A stretch of DNA of 64,000 bases from contig JAEKLF010000046.1 of NCBI GenBank assembly GCA_019509985.1, positions 1 to 64,000 of the forward strand, read 5' to 3'. Position numbers and translations under genes: made by a program. The notes under the pieces are model-generated. The model had not been told where the DNA came from. It was given only the letters and a program-made list of their open reading frames with translations, and ran no database searches. This DNA is from Burkholderiales bacterium (GTDB lineage: Bacteria > Pseudomonadota > Gammaproteobacteria > Burkholderiales > Burkholderiaceae_C). Positions 57,415 through 64,000 of this stretch are shown one piece after another (the stretch's first letter is position 1; every line of letters begins with the position of its first letter).

Positions 57415-57722
57415 CCGCGAGGCCGCCTCGCAGATTACCTCGGCGTAGATAAAGTCGTTCTTGGTGCCCTTCACGAACCGGCGCAAGTCTTGCGGCGTGA
57501 GGCCCATGTCAGCGAATTTGCTCGGCCAGATTGTGCGCGCCTGCACAAGCCTCCGTCGCCACAACGCAGATATGCAAGTTCGCGGAGAACTCGCCCGACT
57601 AACTGCGACGCACTTCCTGCGGAATACCTTGAGACCTTTCGGTCCTATACAGACAAGTGAAACGAGCGCTTGCCCAGGTTGATGCCAACTAGCGTCACTG
57701 AGTTCGCGATGGACTCCGCCAC
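57415..57722 (-). pseudogene. Remnant of an IS110/IS1111-family transposase
   Basis: Three pieces of one transposase can be read in different frames on the minus strand. From the GTG at 57722 the frame gives SVTLVGINLGKRSFHLSV, the DEDD-type N-terminus of IS110 transposases, and stops at 57645. A second frame carries KGLKVFRRK, a third EFSANLHICVVATEACAGAHNLAEQIR, and the second again ADMGLTPQDLRRFVKGTKNDFIYAEVICEAASR. These join to the order seen in intact IS110 proteins. After EAASR the match ends, so the rest of the gene is gone. At least three frameshifts and a truncation make it inactive. IS ends were not found. Confidence 0.8.
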
Positions 57723-57835
57723 ATGGAAGAACACCACGGCAACGCACGTCGCCGGGGTGTTCGAGGCAATCACGAGTTGGGATGACCATCTCATTGACGC
57801 CGCGCAGTTAGGGCGTTGTCGGCGCGGAAACCGGA

Positions 57836-58309
57836 TCAGTTGACCGCTTGGCCGCCTTGCGCAGCGCGCTGGGCCTGTTGGGCCTCGAACATGGCCTGGA
57901 AGTTCACTTCGGTCAGCAGCACGGGCGGGAAGCCGGCGCGGGTGCAGACGTCCGACACGATGGCGCGCAGGTAGGGGTAGACCATCTGCGGGCAGACGAT
58001 GCCCAGGATGCCTTCGACCTGGTCCTGCGGCACGTTGCGGATCTCGAAGATGCCGGCCTGCTTGGCCTCCACCAGGAACAGCGTCTTGTCGCCGACCTTG
58101 GTGTTCACCGTCGCGGTCACGCAGACCTCGTAGATGCCGTCGGTGACGTTCTCGGCCGACAGCGTCAGGTTGATGTCGACCTGGGGCTGCTGCTGTTCCA
58201 GCAGGATGTGCGGCGCGTTGGGCTGCTCCAGCGACAGGTCCTTCAGGTACATGCGCTGGATCTGGAACACGGGGGTGCCTTCGGCGGCAGCTTGGATCTC
58301 GTCGGCCAT
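57836..58309 (-). CDS. secB: Protein-export chaperone SecB
   Basis: 157 residues, normal for SecB. SecB keeps precursor proteins unfolded and hands them to SecA. Family segments include [54 protein letters not shown] and [12 protein letters not shown]. The C-terminal tail is Gln- and Ala-rich. An intrinsic terminator lies between grxC and this gene, so secB probably has its own promoter. The 113 bases downstream to the IS remnant contain no gene. Confidence 0.96.
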   Translation of the reverse strand: MADEIQAAAEGTPVFQIQRMYLKDLSLEQPNAPHILLEQQQPQVDINLTLSAENVTDGIYEVCVTATVNTKVGDKTLFLVEAKQAGIFEIRNVPQDQVEGILGIVCPQMVYPYLRAIVSDVCTRAGFPPVLLTEVNFQAMFEAQQAQRAAQGGQAVN

Positions 58310-58335
58310 GGGACTCTTCTTTCGGCGGATGTGTC

Positions 58336-58367
58336 AAACAAAAGCCCGCAGGCGGCGTGCTGCGGGC
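58336..58367 (-). terminator. Intrinsic terminator downstream of grxC
   Basis: On the minus strand GCCCGCAG-N8-CTGCGGGC (58344-58367) is followed by TTTTGTTT. It lies 73 bases after the grxC stop and ends 27 bases before the secB start. Confidence 0.75.
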
Positions 58368-58439
58368 GGTAGCTGGATTATGGGCGAGGCGTCGTGACAG
58401 GCCCTGCACGGGAATGCAGGGGCTTGCCCGGGCTTGAAA

Positions 58440-58700
58440 TCACGCCGCCTGGAGCAAGGGCAGCAGGCCGCCCCGCTGGTCCAGCGCCACCAGGTCATCG
58501 CACCCCCCGACATGGGTGTTGCCGATGAAGATCTGCGGCACCGTGCGGCGGCCGGTCCGGCTCATCATCGCCTCGCGCTCGGCGGGGTTCAGGTCCACGC
58601 GGATCTCTTCGATCTGGGCAACGCCGCGCTGCTTGAGCAGCATCTTGGCGCGCACACAAAAAGGGCAGACCAGGGTCGTGTACATCTTGACGGGAGCCAT
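58440..58700 (-). CDS. grxC: Glutaredoxin 3
   Basis: 86 residues from the ATG at 58700 (AGGA eight bases upstream). A single glutaredoxin domain with the dithiol active site CPFC at 11-14 (MYTTLVCPFCVRAKMLL), the cis-proline in TVPQIFIG and the glutathione-binding GGCDDLVAL. It reduces disulfides with glutathione. The gene lies between rhodanese and secB, the usual order in this group. Confidence 0.95.
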   Translation of the reverse strand: MAPVKMYTTLVCPFCVRAKMLLKQRGVAQIEEIRVDLNPAEREAMMSRTGRRTVPQIFIGNTHVGGCDDLVALDQRGGLLPLLQAA

Positions 58701-58741
58701 CACGCAATCCTTCCTAACTCAGGCGGTCTTAGCGAAACGGC

Positions 58742-59152
58742 TTACGCCGTTTTCTCGACCGGCAGGTTGGCGTCGCGCCACGCCTTCAGACCGCCCGTCA
58801 GAGGCTGGGCCCTGTCATAGCCCAGCTTGCGCAGCATGCCCGCGGCGCGGCCGGCGCGCGCGCCGGTCGGGCACACCAACACCAGCGGCAGGGCCTTGTT
58901 GGAGGGCAGCGACTTGTGGCCCTCGATCTGGCCGAAGGGGATGTTGCGCGAGCCGACGACATGGCCCTTGGCAAACTCCTCGGGCTCGCTGACATCGATC
59001 AGCACGCCCTTCTCGCGGTTGACCAGCTGCACCGCCTCGGCGGCACTGACGCCGGCGCCCTGGGCGCCCGATACCAACATCGGCCAGAGCAACAGGCCGC
59101 CGGAGACCAGCGCGGCGACGATCAAAACCCAGTTCTCGATCAGGAAGTTCAA
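58742..59152 (-). CDS. Membrane-anchored rhodanese-like protein
   Basis: 136 residues. An N-terminal membrane helix (about 7-28, WVLIVAALVSGGLLLWPMLV) is followed by a single rhodanese domain with the active-site cysteine in LVCPTGARAGRAA and the family block VLIDVSEPEEFAKGHVVGSRNIPFG. It would transfer sulfur at the membrane; the acceptor is unknown. Same strand as grxC and secB, 41 bases upstream of grxC, and divergent from gpmA with 88 bases between, which hold a perfect inverted repeat. Confidence 0.92.
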   Translation of the reverse strand: MNFLIENWVLIVAALVSGGLLLWPMLVSGAQGAGVSAAEAVQLVNREKGVLIDVSEPEEFAKGHVVGSRNIPFGQIEGHKSLPSNKALPLVLVCPTGARAGRAAGMLRKLGYDRAQPLTGGLKAWRDANLPVEKTA

Positions 59153-59184
59153 GCAAGCATCCCGTGTGATTCAACGAAGCCGAT

Positions 59185-59207
59185 GATTATCGCCGCGTCC
59201 GATAATC
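59185..59207. promoter_or_regulatory. Inverted repeat GATTATCG-N7-CGATAATC between rhodanese and gpmA genes
   Basis: A perfect 8-bp dyad in the divergent promoter region. The GATAAT in its right arm (59201-59206) can also act as the -10 of gpmA, 34 bases before the start codon. A repressor bound here would cover that promoter. The dyad is AT-rich in an otherwise GC-rich area. Confidence 0.4.
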
Positions 59208-59240
59208 CGCCGCCTTCCACCACCTGTGCGCCCCTTGCCC

Positions 59241-59984
59241 ATGTACAAGCTCGTCCTCATCCGCCACGGCGAATCGACCTGGAACCTGGAAAACCGCTTC
59301 ACCGGCTGGACCGACGTGGACCTCACGGCCACCGGCGTGGAGCAGGCCAAGACCGCCGGCCGCCTGCTGAAGGAAGCCGGCTACGACTTCGACATCGCCT
59401 ATACCTCCGTGCTCAAGCGCGCCGTCTGGACGCTCTGGCACTGCCTGGACCAGATGGACCGCACCTGGCTGCCCGTGCGCCACGCTTGGCGGCTGAACGA
59501 GCGCCACTACGGCGCGCTGCAAGGCCTGAACAAGGCCGACATGGCCAAGCAGTACGGCGACGAGCAGGTGCTGATCTGGCGCCGCAGCTACGACACGCCG
59601 CCGCCGGCGCTCGAAGCGACCGACCCGCGCAGCGAGCGCAGCGACCGCCGCTATCGCGGCCTGGACGCCGACGACGTGCCACTGACCGAGTGCCTCAAGG
59701 ACACCGTCGCCCGCGTGCTGCCGTTCTGGAACGACACCGTGGCACCCGCCATCAAGGGCGGCGAGCGCGTGCTGATCGCCGCGCACGGCAACAGCATCCG
59801 CGCGCTGGTGAAGTACCTGGACAACATCGCCGACGACGCCATCGTCGGCGTCAACATCCCCAACGGCATCCCGCTGGTCTATGAGCTGGACGCCAACCTG
59901 AAGCCCATCAAGAGCTACTACCTCGGCGACGCTGAAGCCGCGGCCAAGGCGGCCGCCGCCGTGGCGAATCAGGGCAAGGCCTGA
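59241..59984 (+). CDS. gpmA: 2,3-bisphosphoglycerate-dependent phosphoglycerate mutase
   Basis: 247 residues from the ATG at 59241. The phospho-histidine motif [10 protein letters not shown] lies at residues 5-14, the catalytic glutamate in [15 protein letters not shown] and the second histidine in [16 protein letters not shown]. It interconverts 3- and 2-phosphoglycerate in glycolysis and gluconeogenesis. The 3' end overlaps the convergent glycosyltransferase gene by 16 bases. Confidence 0.97.
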   Translation: MYKLVLIRHGESTWNLENRFTGWTDVDLTATGVEQAKTAGRLLKEAGYDFDIAYTSVLKRAVWTLWHCLDQMDRTWLPVRHAWRLNERHYGALQGLNKADMAKQYGDEQVLIWRRSYDTPPPALEATDPRSERSDRRYRGLDADDVPLTECLKDTVARVLPFWNDTVAPAIKGGERVLIAAHGNSIRALVKYLDNIADDAIVGVNIPNGIPLVYELDANLKPIKSYYLGDAEAAAKAAAAVANQGKA

Positions 59985-60919
59985 TCCACTTCCGCCAGCA
60001 CCTCGGCCACGCTGGCCCAGCCGGGCCAGTGCTGCAGCAACTTGACCGTCGGCCCCCAGGGCGCCCAGATCGCCGGGTCGGCCGGTCCCCACGGGGTGAC
60101 CAGCCGCGCACCGACGCCTGCGGCGATGTGGCCCGGCCCGGTGTCGTTGGAGACGACGATGCCGGCCATCTGCAGCAGCGCGCTGTAGATGCCCAGGCCC
60201 ACGCCTTCGAACCGCACCACGTCGGGGTAGAGCTGGCGGGCGGCTTCAATCTCGGCCGGCCCCGGTACCATCACGACGCGGCGCCCCGCGCCATGCAGCC
60301 GTCGCGCGAATTCCGGAAAAGCCGGCCAACTGCGGTCCAGGAACTCCGCCTTGCCGTTGGCGAACGGGCAAATCATCACGTAGTGCCCCGGCGCGATCCC
60401 TTGCGCCGCCAGCAGGGCCAGGGTCCGCTCGCGCTGGCCCGCGGTGACCTGCAGGCCGATGGCCGATGGCGGCGGCTCGTCGATACCGAGGAAGTCGCAG
60501 GCCAGCTCCCAGTACTCGACCAGCGTGTGCCGCCCGGGACGTCGCGGGTGACCCCGGCGCATCAGCCAGGTACGTCCCTCCACCGCATGGCCCTCGGCGT
60601 GCAGGCCGGCCAGGCGCGCGTCCAGCGCCGCTGAGAAGGCGTAGGGAAAGAGCAGCGTATTGGAGCGCCGGTCGAAACCCGGGTCCTCGACCCGGAGACG
60701 GCGCCGCAGTTCGCGCAGTTGCGCAACGCGCTCGCCCAGGGCCTGAGGCCGCACGTTGACGGCCCAGCCCTCGGCCTCCAACAGCCCGGCCGCCCAGTTT
60801 TTTCCCACCAGTTCCAGGCGATAACCGTGTGCCTGCAGCAGGCGCAACGCCGGAACGCTCAGCACCGTGTCGCCGACGAAGTTGCGCAGCCGCACAATGA
60901 GGGGACGGGCTTCTGTCAT
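59969..60919 (-). CDS. Glycosyltransferase family 9 protein (heptosyltransferase-like)
   Basis: 316 residues. The N-terminus reads [23 protein letters not shown], the acceptor-side motif of ADP-heptose:LPS heptosyltransferases, and the C-terminal donor domain has [14 protein letters not shown] and [18 protein letters not shown]. Such enzymes add heptose to the lipopolysaccharide core on the inner face of the membrane. The exact sugar and position cannot be told. It is convergent with gpmA and divergent from hyi, 71 bases apart. Confidence 0.88.
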   Translation of the reverse strand: MTEARPLIVRLRNFVGDTVLSVPALRLLQAHGYRLELVGKNWAAGLLEAEGWAVNVRPQALGERVAQLRELRRRLRVEDPGFDRRSNTLLFPYAFSAALDARLAGLHAEGHAVEGRTWLMRRGHPRRPGRHTLVEYWELACDFLGIDEPPPSAIGLQVTAGQRERTLALLAAQGIAPGHYVMICPFANGKAEFLDRSWPAFPEFARRLHGAGRRVVMVPGPAEIEAARQLYPDVVRFEGVGLGIYSALLQMAGIVVSNDTGPGHIAAGVGARLVTPWGPADPAIWAPWGPTVKLLQHWPGWASVAEVLAEVDQALP

Positions 60920-60990
60920 TTCTGCGGGTCAATGAGGGTGCGGAATTCTGCATCAGCCTCGCGACGCCTCTGCCCTCTTCCACCGATGTG

Positions 60991-61758
60991 ATGACCGCGC
61001 CACGCTTCGCCGCCAATCTCGACTGGCTCTACACCGAGCACGGCTATCTCGACCGCGCGGACGCGGCCCGCGCCGATGGCTTTTCCGCCGTCGAACTGCA
61101 GCAACCCCATCTGCACGATATCGACGCCCTCGCCGCGCGGCTGGCCGGCCTGCGCGTCGTGCTGATCAATGCACCCGCGGGCGACTGGGCCGCAGGAGAG
61201 CGCGGCTTTGCGGCATTGGCCGGCAAGCAGGCCGAGTTCCGCAAGGCCGCCTTGCGCGGCCTGGACCTTGCCGCACGCCTCGGCTCGCCCCACCTGCACC
61301 TGCTGTCGGGCCTTGCCGAAGACAGCGCCGAAACGCGCGCGACCTGGCTGGCCAACCTGGGCTGGGCCGCCGAACAGGCCGGTGCGATCACGCTGACCAT
61401 CGAGCCCATCAACCGCCGCGACATGCCCGGCTATTTCCTGCACCGCCAGGCCCAGGCGCTGGAGCTGCTGGCGGCGCTGGGTTCACCGCGCGTGAAGCTG
61501 CAGCTGGACCTCTACCACTGCCGCATCGCCGAGGGCGAATCCCTGAGCCATCTGCAGCGTGCGCTCGACCGGGGTCTGCTCGGCCATGTGCAGGTCGCCG
61601 GCGTCGCCGGCCGCCACGAACCCGAGGCGGATGAGTACGCGGCCGAGCTGGCGCTGCTGGACATTCGGGGTTGGATCGGCAGCGTCGGCCTCGAATACCG
61701 GCCGCGGACCGGCACCTCGGCCGGGCTGGCTTGGCTCAGCCCGCCAGCCGCGCGCTGA
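60991..61758 (+). CDS. hyi: Hydroxypyruvate isomerase
   Basis: 255 residues from the ATG at 60991 (a GTG precedes it). Xylose isomerase-like TIM barrel with the Hyi pattern: MTAPRFAANLDWLYTEHGYLDR at the start, LTIEPINRRDMPGYFL, KLQLDLYHCRIAEGE and the GHVQVAGVAGRHEP segment that carries a metal-binding His and Glu. It converts hydroxypyruvate to tartronate semialdehyde in glyoxylate use. The other genes of that pathway (gcl, glxR) are absent from the window. The 3' end overlaps the convergent acyltransferase gene by 23 bases. Confidence 0.88.
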   Translation: MTAPRFAANLDWLYTEHGYLDRADAARADGFSAVELQQPHLHDIDALAARLAGLRVVLINAPAGDWAAGERGFAALAGKQAEFRKAALRGLDLAARLGSPHLHLLSGLAEDSAETRATWLANLGWAAEQAGAITLTIEPINRRDMPGYFLHRQAQALELLAALGSPRVKLQLDLYHCRIAEGESLSHLQRALDRGLLGHVQVAGVAGRHEPEADEYAAELALLDIRGWIGSVGLEYRPRTGTSAGLAWLSPPAAR

Positions 61759-62461
61759 CCAGGCCGCGCAGCATCTCGCCGAGCGCGCGCCTGTCCCGAC
61801 CCCCTGTCGAGACAGGCGGCAACACCTGCACATCGATGCCCAGCCCGCGCGCCGACGCGATGCGCCACAGGCTCTGCACCAGCGTCGTGTCACCGATGAA
61901 GCGCGCCGACGAGCTGAAGCGCTCGCCAGCCTCGTACCAGCGCAGCACGACGGGCAGCACCGGCGCGTCCGTCGCCACGGCGGCCTGCAACAGGTTGGCG
62001 TGGAAAGGCAGCAGCTCGGGGCCGGAGCCTGTCGTGCCCTCGGGGAAGACGGCCACGCAATCGCCGTTCTGCAGCGCCTCGGCCGCCTGATGCACGACGC
62101 GCAACGCGTCACGCTTGCTGGTGCGCTCGATGAACAGCGTGCCCGCGCCGACGACGAGGGCACCGACCACGGGCCAGTGCTTCACGTCGGCCTTGGAGAC
62201 GAAGCGTGCCTGGGGCAGCACCGCGTGCACGCCGGCGATGTCCAGCCAGGAGACGTGGTTGGCCACGAGCAGGTGGCCGCCCGGCTGGGCCTGGCCGGAC
62301 ACCTTCAGCTCGATGCCGAGGATGCGCAGGGTCTTGAGCGACCACCACCGGATGCGCTCATGGCGCTGCTCCGGAGTCATGCGCTCGAAGTCCGTGCGCA
62401 CGATCCACAGGCCGCGCAGCACGTGGGGCGTCAGGCGCGCGAGGCGCCAGACCGCTTTCAT
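61736..62461 (-). CDS. 1-acyl-sn-glycerol-3-phosphate acyltransferase (PlsC family)
   Basis: 241 residues. The acyltransferase motif NHxxxxD is NHVSWLD, and the glycerol-phosphate-binding motif is VFPEGTTGSG. FIERTSKRDALRVVHQAAEAL matches the family block between them. A hydrophobic N-terminal segment suggests membrane association. It adds the second acyl chain in phospholipid synthesis, or acylates another lysolipid. The start overlaps the pyrX-like gene stop by four bases (ATGA), so it is probably cotranscribed with pyrB and pyrX. Confidence 0.9.
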   Translation of the reverse strand: MKAVWRLARLTPHVLRGLWIVRTDFERMTPEQRHERIRWWSLKTLRILGIELKVSGQAQPGGHLLVANHVSWLDIAGVHAVLPQARFVSKADVKHWPVVGALVVGAGTLFIERTSKRDALRVVHQAAEALQNGDCVAVFPEGTTGSGPELLPFHANLLQAAVATDAPVLPVVLRWYEAGERFSSSARFIGDTTLVQSLWRIASARGLGIDVQVLPPVSTGGRDRRALGEMLRGLVSARLAG

Positions 62462-63733
62462 TGGCTTTCGTAGGCGATGTGGCCCGCGACCAAGGTGCAG
62501 CGCACGCGCGCCGGCAGCTCGAAGCCGCTGGACGAGAACGCGAACGGCGTGTGCTTGCCCTGGCTGGCCAGCGCCTCGGGCGTGACGGCCCAGCTCGCGT
62601 GGGCGTCGAAGATGCAGACGTCGGCGACACCGCCCTCGACGAGGCGGCCCGCGCTGGCGGCCAGCGAACCCAGTGCGCTGCCGAGCACGCGCACGGGCTC
62701 GGCCGTGAGGACGGCCAGCGCGCGTTGCAACGGCAGGCCGGAGTCCTGCGCCCAGCGCAGGCTCAGGGACAGCAGCAACTCCAGCCCGGTTGCGCCGGGC
62801 GTGGCCTCGGCGAAGGGCACGGCCTTCTCGTCGGTCGTCACGGGCATGTGGTCGGACACCAGCGCGTCCAGCGTGCCGTCGGCCAGGCCGGCGCGTAGCG
62901 CGTCGCGGTCGCGGCCCTGGCGCAGCGGCGGCGTCAGGCGCATGGCCGAGTCGAAATAGCCGATGTCGACATCGCTGAGGTGCAGCGAGTTGATGGACAC
63001 GTCGGCCGTCACGGGCAGACCCTCGCGCTTGGCAGCGCGCACCAGTTCAACCCCGGCGGCGCTGGACAGGCGGCACAGGTGCACCCGCGCGCCGGTGGCG
63101 CGGACCAGCTCGAAGATCGTGTGCAGGGCCACCGTCTCGGCCATGACCGGCACGCCGGACAGGCCCAGCCTCGTGGCCACCGCGCCGCTGGCGGCGACGC
63201 CGCCACCGAGGTAGGCGTCCTGCGGGCGCAGCCAGACCGTGTAGCCATAGGTCGCGGCGTATTGCAGCGCGCGGTTCAGCACAAGGGTGTCGCGCACCGC
63301 GCCGTCGGCCTGCGAAAAGCCGATGCAGCCGGCCTCCGTCAGCTCGGCCATCTCGGTCAGCGCCGTGCCTTCGAGCTGGCGCGTCAGCGCGCCGAGCGGG
63401 AACAGCCGGCAGCGGCTCAGCTTGCGGGCGCGGAACTTCAGCATCTCGACGAGGCCGGGCTCGTCGAGCACGGGTCACACCGCCCGCGGCAGCGGCCGCG
63501 AGTTCGCTTTCCAACAGGCCTTCGTGCTCGTGGCCGGGCTCGCGCAGGCGGGCGCAAAGGTCCACGAGGCCGGGCGCGACGATGAGGCCGCGAGCGTCCA
63601 CGGTGCGCTCGGCCTCGAAGTTGGCCACGTCACCCAGGTGCACGATGCGGCCGTTGGCGATGGCGACGTCGCCAATGCGGTCGAGGTTGGATGCCGGGTC
63701 GATCAGCCGGCCACCTTTGATCAGGATCTTCAT
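62458..63733 (-). pseudogene. pyrX: Dihydroorotase-like PyrX, broken by an out-of-frame deletion
   Basis: The N-terminal frame starts at 63733 and reads normally up to AAAAAGGVT (ending at 63473). The C-terminal frame picks up at 63471 with VLDEPGLVEMLKFRARKLSR and continues to the stop at 62458. In homologues about nine residues (SLVCPPDTD-like) lie between. A loss of about 26-28 bases thus shifts the frame. The metal-binding HxH of active dihydroorotases is replaced by CAR (VDLCARLREPG), and the later site is SDHMPV. That marks it as the inactive PyrC-like subunit (PyrX) which in Pseudomonas is needed to assemble PyrB. The break could be a true mutation or an assembly error; other parts of the gene look intact. 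Confidence 0.85.
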
Positions 63734-63736
63734 GTC

Positions 63737-64000
63737 TTACGCCTCGTTGCCAGCAAGGATGGCCATCACTGCCATGCGCACCGCGATGCCGAATGTGACC
63801 TGCGGCAGGATGACGCTGCTCTTGCCGTCGGCCACCTCGGACGCAATCTCGACGCCGCGATTGATGGGACCTGGGTGCATGACGATGGCATCCGGCTTGG
63901 CCAGCCGCAGCTTTTCGGACGTCAGGCCGAAGTGCTTGAAGAACTCGCCGCTGCTGGGCAGCATGCCGCCGTTCATGCGCTCGTTCTGCAGGCGCAGCAT
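63737..64000 (-). CDS. pyrB: Aspartate carbamoyltransferase catalytic chain, C-terminal part
   Basis: The frame is open at the window edge and gives the last 87 residues. [27 protein letters not shown], the aspartate-domain [19 protein letters not shown] and the end [17 protein letters not shown] are those of PyrB, which makes carbamoyl-aspartate in pyrimidine synthesis. The stop lies three bases before the pyrX-like gene start, the order seen in Pseudomonas and Burkholderiales where PyrB and PyrX form one complex. Confidence 0.95.
   Translation of the reverse strand: MLRLQNERMNGGMLPSSGEFFKHFGLTSEKLRLAKPDAIVMHPGPINRGVEIASEVADGKSSVILPQVTFGIAVRMAVMAILAGNEA

Noticed and set aside
63047..63471. 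The two pyrX frames as two separate overlapping genes, or programmed frameshifting
   Set aside because: The C-terminal frame lacks the start of the fold and has no ribosome site, and the junction has no slippery sequence. About nine expected residues are also missing, which frameshifting alone would not explain.

Overview
The window is a GC-rich, densely coded bacterial chromosome segment. Its gene content and order point to a betaproteobacterium of the order Burkholderiales, probably the Rubrivivax/Roseateles/Mitsuaria/Leptothrix group. The main clues are an aa3 cytochrome oxidase locus with its small Burkholderiales-type accessory proteins, rpoH beside it, and a trmL-gpsA-secB-grxC-rhodanese-gpmA block. 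The assignment to group is inference from layout, not from a search.

Layout. 1-6552: end of fliI, then fliJKLMNOPQR, with a good sigma-28 promoter just before fliJ. 6562-9478: an AraC-type regulator, a divergent short-chain dehydrogenase homologue without the usual catalytic residues, and a periplasmic metallo-beta-lactamase-fold protein. 9617-14291: a MacAB-like exporter (adaptor, ATPase, two FtsX-type permeases). 14464-16238: a NarL-type two-component pair. 16475-22252: a chemotaxis cluster (CheZ-like protein, cheY, cheA, cheW, one chemoreceptor). 22322-26558: alaS and a succinate-semialdehyde dehydrogenase. 26656-32188: a large Oar-like TonB-dependent receptor divergent from a 5'-nucleotidase lipoprotein. 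32324-35874: a cytoplasmic hybrid kinase translationally coupled to a response-regulator diguanylate cyclase. 35908-36131: a tandem hairpin array and tRNA-Gly(CCC). 36222-42521: an FtsX-like permease coupled to a MASE1/CHASE hybrid kinase, then a second cheW. 42590-43586: rpoH under a perfect CIRCE element. 43629-52702: cytochrome oxidase subunits and assembly factors. 52868-58700: a BioC-like methyltransferase, comF, trmL, gpsA, then a foreign-looking insertion (PEP-CTERM protein, broken IS110-family transposase), then secB and grxC. 58742-64000: rhodanese, gpmA, a family 9 glycosyltransferase, hydroxypyruvate isomerase, an acyltransferase, a broken pyrX-like dihydroorotase and the end of pyrB.

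How it fits together. The cell is motile and chemotactic: the flagellar export and switch genes, the Che phosphorelay, two CheW adaptors and a receptor with a WETF tail are all here. It also makes cyclic di-GMP. It respires aerobically with a caa3-like oxidase, whose subunit II carries a fused cytochrome c domain, and has a full set of copper and heme A assembly factors. Heat-shock control by HrcA and by sigma-32 seems to be linked at rpoH.

Most worth a second look: the hairpin array that mirrors the 3' end of tRNA-Gly, CIRCE on rpoH, the CheZ-like protein with an intact D-x3-Q motif, the catalytically degenerate SDR, the pyrX gene with an out-of-frame deletion, and the PEP-CTERM/IS110 insertion inside a housekeeping block. 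I found no CRISPR array, rRNA, prophage or clearly new defence system.
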